Shown one piece after another: positions 35,907 through 36,010 of a stretch of DNA of 36,010 bases. This DNA comes from Bacteroidaceae bacterium. Its GTDB lineage: Bacteria > Bacteroidota > Bacteroidia > Bacteroidales > Bacteroidaceae. The first letter of the stretch is position 1. Each line of letters starts with the position of its first letter. The position numbers and the translations under genes are program-made. The DNA lies in assembly GCA_024398665.1 (NCBI GenBank), contig JAKSIS010000023.1, forward strand, positions 1 to 36,010, written 5' to 3'. The notes under the pieces are model-generated. The model was given only the letters and a program-made list of their open reading frames with translations, did no database searches and had not been told where the DNA came from.

Positions 35907-36010
35907 CTTCTCCCGCCTTTCGCAGGTTCGGAGCTTTCTGCGGACGGTACGGTCACCAGAATAGGTTAGAACGCGGATTCTGTGTCATACTGTCCAACTT
36001 TTCGCAGGTT
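35907..36010 (+). other. 3' flank with an 11-bp direct repeat
   Basis: No gene is seen in the last 104 bases. TTTCGCAGGTT occurs at 35918-35928 and again at 36000-36010, spaced by 82 bases start to start. The window ends inside or just after the second copy, so it is unclear whether more copies follow. A weak CGCAG/CTGCG hairpin (35921-35925 with 35938-35942) overlaps the first copy; no terminator is evident. Confidence 0.4.

Noticed and set aside
1-36010. CRISPR array, prophage or insertion sequence
   Set aside because: No regular spaced repeats, integrase, transposase, cas, capsid or terminase gene is present. The only repeats are the short ones listed.

Overview
The window looks like chromosome from a member of the Bacteroidales (Bacteroidaceae/Prevotellaceae type). 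I base this on three things. Short -7 boxes of the form TAnnTTTG, the Bacteroidetes housekeeping sigma motif, precede at least ten genes or operons, and Shine-Dalgarno sequences are mostly absent. The gene sets are characteristic: an arginine cluster argR-GNAT-argG-argC-argD, pdxJ-exbB-exbD-tonB beside nadK, DUF1599-DoxX-tpiA-SPOR-folE, and fur-purA-hisS-ruvB. There is also a bacterial inositol-3-phosphate synthase, as found in inositol-sphingolipid-making Bacteroides. The species cannot be fixed from the sequence alone. Most of the DNA is CTG/GGC/CGC-rich core genome; the 1.1-3.5 kb region looks AT-richer and more accessory.

Layout. 1-0.4 kb: divergent tRNA-Phe(GAA) and tRNA-Pro(CGG) genes, each with a promoter and a hairpin terminator. 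0.4-3.5 kb: an 88-nt nested inverted repeat, a DUF1648 membrane protein with a near-leaderless promoter, an AAA/DUF4143 ATPase preceded by a 33-bp tandem repeat, and an unknown secreted protein, all reading leftward. 3.6-6.6 kb: a lipoprotein carboxylesterase and a stand-alone inositol-3-phosphate synthase. 6.7-11.1 kb: the arginine operon, whose second gene is probably the first biosynthetic enzyme. 11.1-17.4 kb: nadK facing left and pdxJ-exbB-exbD-tonB-DJ-1-recG facing right from overlapping promoters; ExbB, ExbD and TonB would energise outer-membrane receptors. 17.4-21.9 kb: M23/LysM peptidase, tandem DUF1599 protein, DoxX/thioredoxin-like membrane protein, tpiA, SPOR protein and folE, tightly packed. 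dnaG converges on folE with overlapping ends. 24.0-29.8 kb: a seven-gene, mostly overlapping unit (HTH regulator, alkylation-repair-like, Fur-like, purA, zinc membrane peptidase, hisS, ruvB), closed by a hairpin terminator. 29.9-35.9 kb: a 1993-residue alpha-2-macroglobulin-like protein.

I found no CRISPR array, prophage, transposase or integrase. No gene-free stretch exceeds 300 bases; the longest is 405-629, which holds the tRNA-Pro terminator and the nested inverted repeat. The least explained items are the ATPase with its repeat-bearing leader, the secreted orphan at 2711-3484, the nested inverted repeat near 0.5 kb, and the DUF1599-DoxX pair. I did not find convincing evidence for a wholly new multi-gene system. 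The best candidates are single genes and local regulatory architecture.
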